62,736 nt of DNA from Bacteroidales bacterium (GTDB lineage Bacteria > Bacteroidota > Bacteroidia > Bacteroidales > Marinilabiliaceae), in contig JAKSLD010000021.1 of NCBI GenBank assembly GCA_024401395.1, positions 1 to 62,736 of the forward strand, written 5' to 3'. The notes under the pieces are model-generated. The model worked only from the letters and a program-made list of their open reading frames with translations. It was not told where the DNA came from and searched no databases. The first letter of the stretch is position 1; each line of letters starts with the position of its first letter. This document shows, piece by piece, positions 62,125 to 62,736 of the stretch. The position numbers and the translations under genes are program-made.

Positions 62125-62580
62125 TTAGAAATGTTTTCTGACACGATCCAAGTCGCGTTTAGAATCCTTTTCCTTGATAGATTCGCGCTTATCGTAGTCT
62201 TTTTTACCTCGACAGAGGGCGATATCCAGTTTAGCGTACCCTTTCTCGTTGAGGAAGAGACGCAGAGGGACTATAGTGAGGCCGCTTTCCTTTATTTTGC
62301 GTTCCAGTTTCACCAATTCCTTTTTCTGTAAGAGCAGTTTTCTTTCTCGTTCTGGGGCGTGGTTATTGAAAGTGCCGTAGAAATACTCAGATATGCGCAT
62401 ACCCTTGACCCACAATTCGCCCTGATGAAAATAGCAGTATGAGTCGACCAGGCTAGCGTGGCCTCCGCGGATAGACTTAATCTCTGTTCCGAAGAGGACT
62501 ATACCGGCGACATACTTTTCGATTATTTCGTAGTCGAATGTAGCGCGACGATTCTTTATATTAATCTGAGTTTGTTTCAT
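62125..62580 (-). CDS. smpB: tmRNA-binding protein SmpB
   Basis: 151 residues from ATG 62580 ([19 protein letters not shown]); the frame runs to 62628 but the extra part is not conserved in type. Motifs [34 protein letters not shown] and [19 protein letters not shown], with the basic C-terminal tail, are typical. It delivers tmRNA to stalled ribosomes. ftsK starts 42 bp downstream on the same strand. Confidence 0.95.
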   Translation of the reverse strand: MKQTQINIKNRRATFDYEIIEKYVAGIVLFGTEIKSIRGGHASLVDSYCYFHQGELWVKGMRISEYFYGTFNNHAPERERKLLLQKKELVKLERKIKESGLTIVPLRLFLNEKGYAKLDIALCRGKKDYDKRESIKEKDSKRDLDRVRKHF

Positions 62581-62595
62581 TGTCTGTATGTGATA

Positions 62596-62635
62596 GATAA
62601 AAAACCATAGGTGAGAAGAAACTCCCACCTATGGT
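62596..62635 (-). terminator. Terminator of the gene entering from the right edge
   Basis: On the minus strand accataggtg...cacctatggt forms a stem and is followed by tttttta. It separates the edge gene from smpB. Confidence 0.85.
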
Positions 62636-62672
62636 GTTAATGTATTTCAGGGAGTCGTGCGACTCGGATGAA

Positions 62673-62736
62673 TTACAACTTTGGACCAGCTGCAACGAGT
62701 GCCTTACCAGCTTCGTTAGTTGTGTACTTAGCGAAG
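62673..62736 (-). CDS. C-terminus of an unidentified protein (partial)
   Basis: The minus strand reads FAKYTTNEAGKALVAAGPKL before TAA at 62673-62675. The 21 residues are not enough for identification; the Ala/Gly/Lys-rich helical end would suit a cytoplasmic enzyme. Its terminator lies just downstream. Confidence 0.55.
   Translation of the reverse strand, partial: FAKYTTNEAGKALVAAGPKL

Overview
The window looks like chromosome from a member of the Bacteroidota, most likely order Bacteroidales (gut- or rumen-type, Prevotellaceae-like). The signs are: promoters of the Bacteroidota form TTTG-N19/20-TAnnTTTG upstream of many genes (for example before tRNA-Arg, rplS and the acyl carrier protein gene), few Shine-Dalgarno sequences, many lipoproteins with a C-terminal Cys lipobox, DUF4230 and DUF6175-like proteins, an NfnAB pair, a GH9 glucanase and moderate GC. 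Genus and species cannot be fixed from sequence reading alone.

Region 1 (1-13398) is accessory. A DExx-box AAA ATPase gene on the minus strand is followed by a tightly packed nine-gene plus-strand operon (2079-7548) ending at a hairpin terminator. It holds a protein with an internally duplicated domain, membrane proteins, pyroglutamyl peptidase, a voltage-sensor ion channel with a non-canonical pore, two DUF4230 proteins and two tiny basic proteins. Beyond it are small unknown ORFs, two unknown lipoproteins and a TerB-like membrane protein. The block is bracketed by two kinds of repeat, a gcacgaaa/tttcgtgc palindrome and a 53-bp hairpin tandem repeat, and the right end is a graveyard of decayed genes.

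Region 2 (13399-24612) carries an internally duplicated CE1-type esterase lipoprotein, a MacB-like ABC exporter (ATPase plus FtsX permease), an AlbA/Schlafen-type regulator overlapping a membrane-anchored partner gene, a decayed IS4-like transposase, a histidine kinase/response regulator pair, tRNA-Arg(ACG) and an NlpC/P60 lipoprotein.

Region 3 (24613-41324) is mostly housekeeping: a ClpB without its N-domain, DUF445, rplS, a GntR-linked ABC transporter, mnmA, a YihY-family protein, topoisomerase III, GH9 glucanase and a U32 peptidase (TrhP-like). It ends with a kinase-like protein that has PAS, HisKA and receiver parts but no ATPase domain.

Region 4 (41325-47400) has a cytoplasmic GH16-like protein whose catalytic acids are all amides, an acyl carrier protein, an MMPL exporter, a PD-(D/E)XK-like protein, an Hpt protein and a STAS protein. 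With the kinase-like gene these suggest a phosphorelay.

Region 5 (47491-62736) is largely minus strand and housekeeping: serine beta-lactamase-like hydrolase, MATE exporter, lipid kinase, GH73/LysM hydrolase, an anchored unknown, yidC, two small unknowns on the plus strand, NfnB/NfnA, a LolA-like carrier, ftsK, smpB and the end of one more gene.

The strongest candidates for something undescribed are the 2079-7548 operon, the amide-substituted GH16-like protein, the split phosphorelay, and the AlbA/membrane protein pair.
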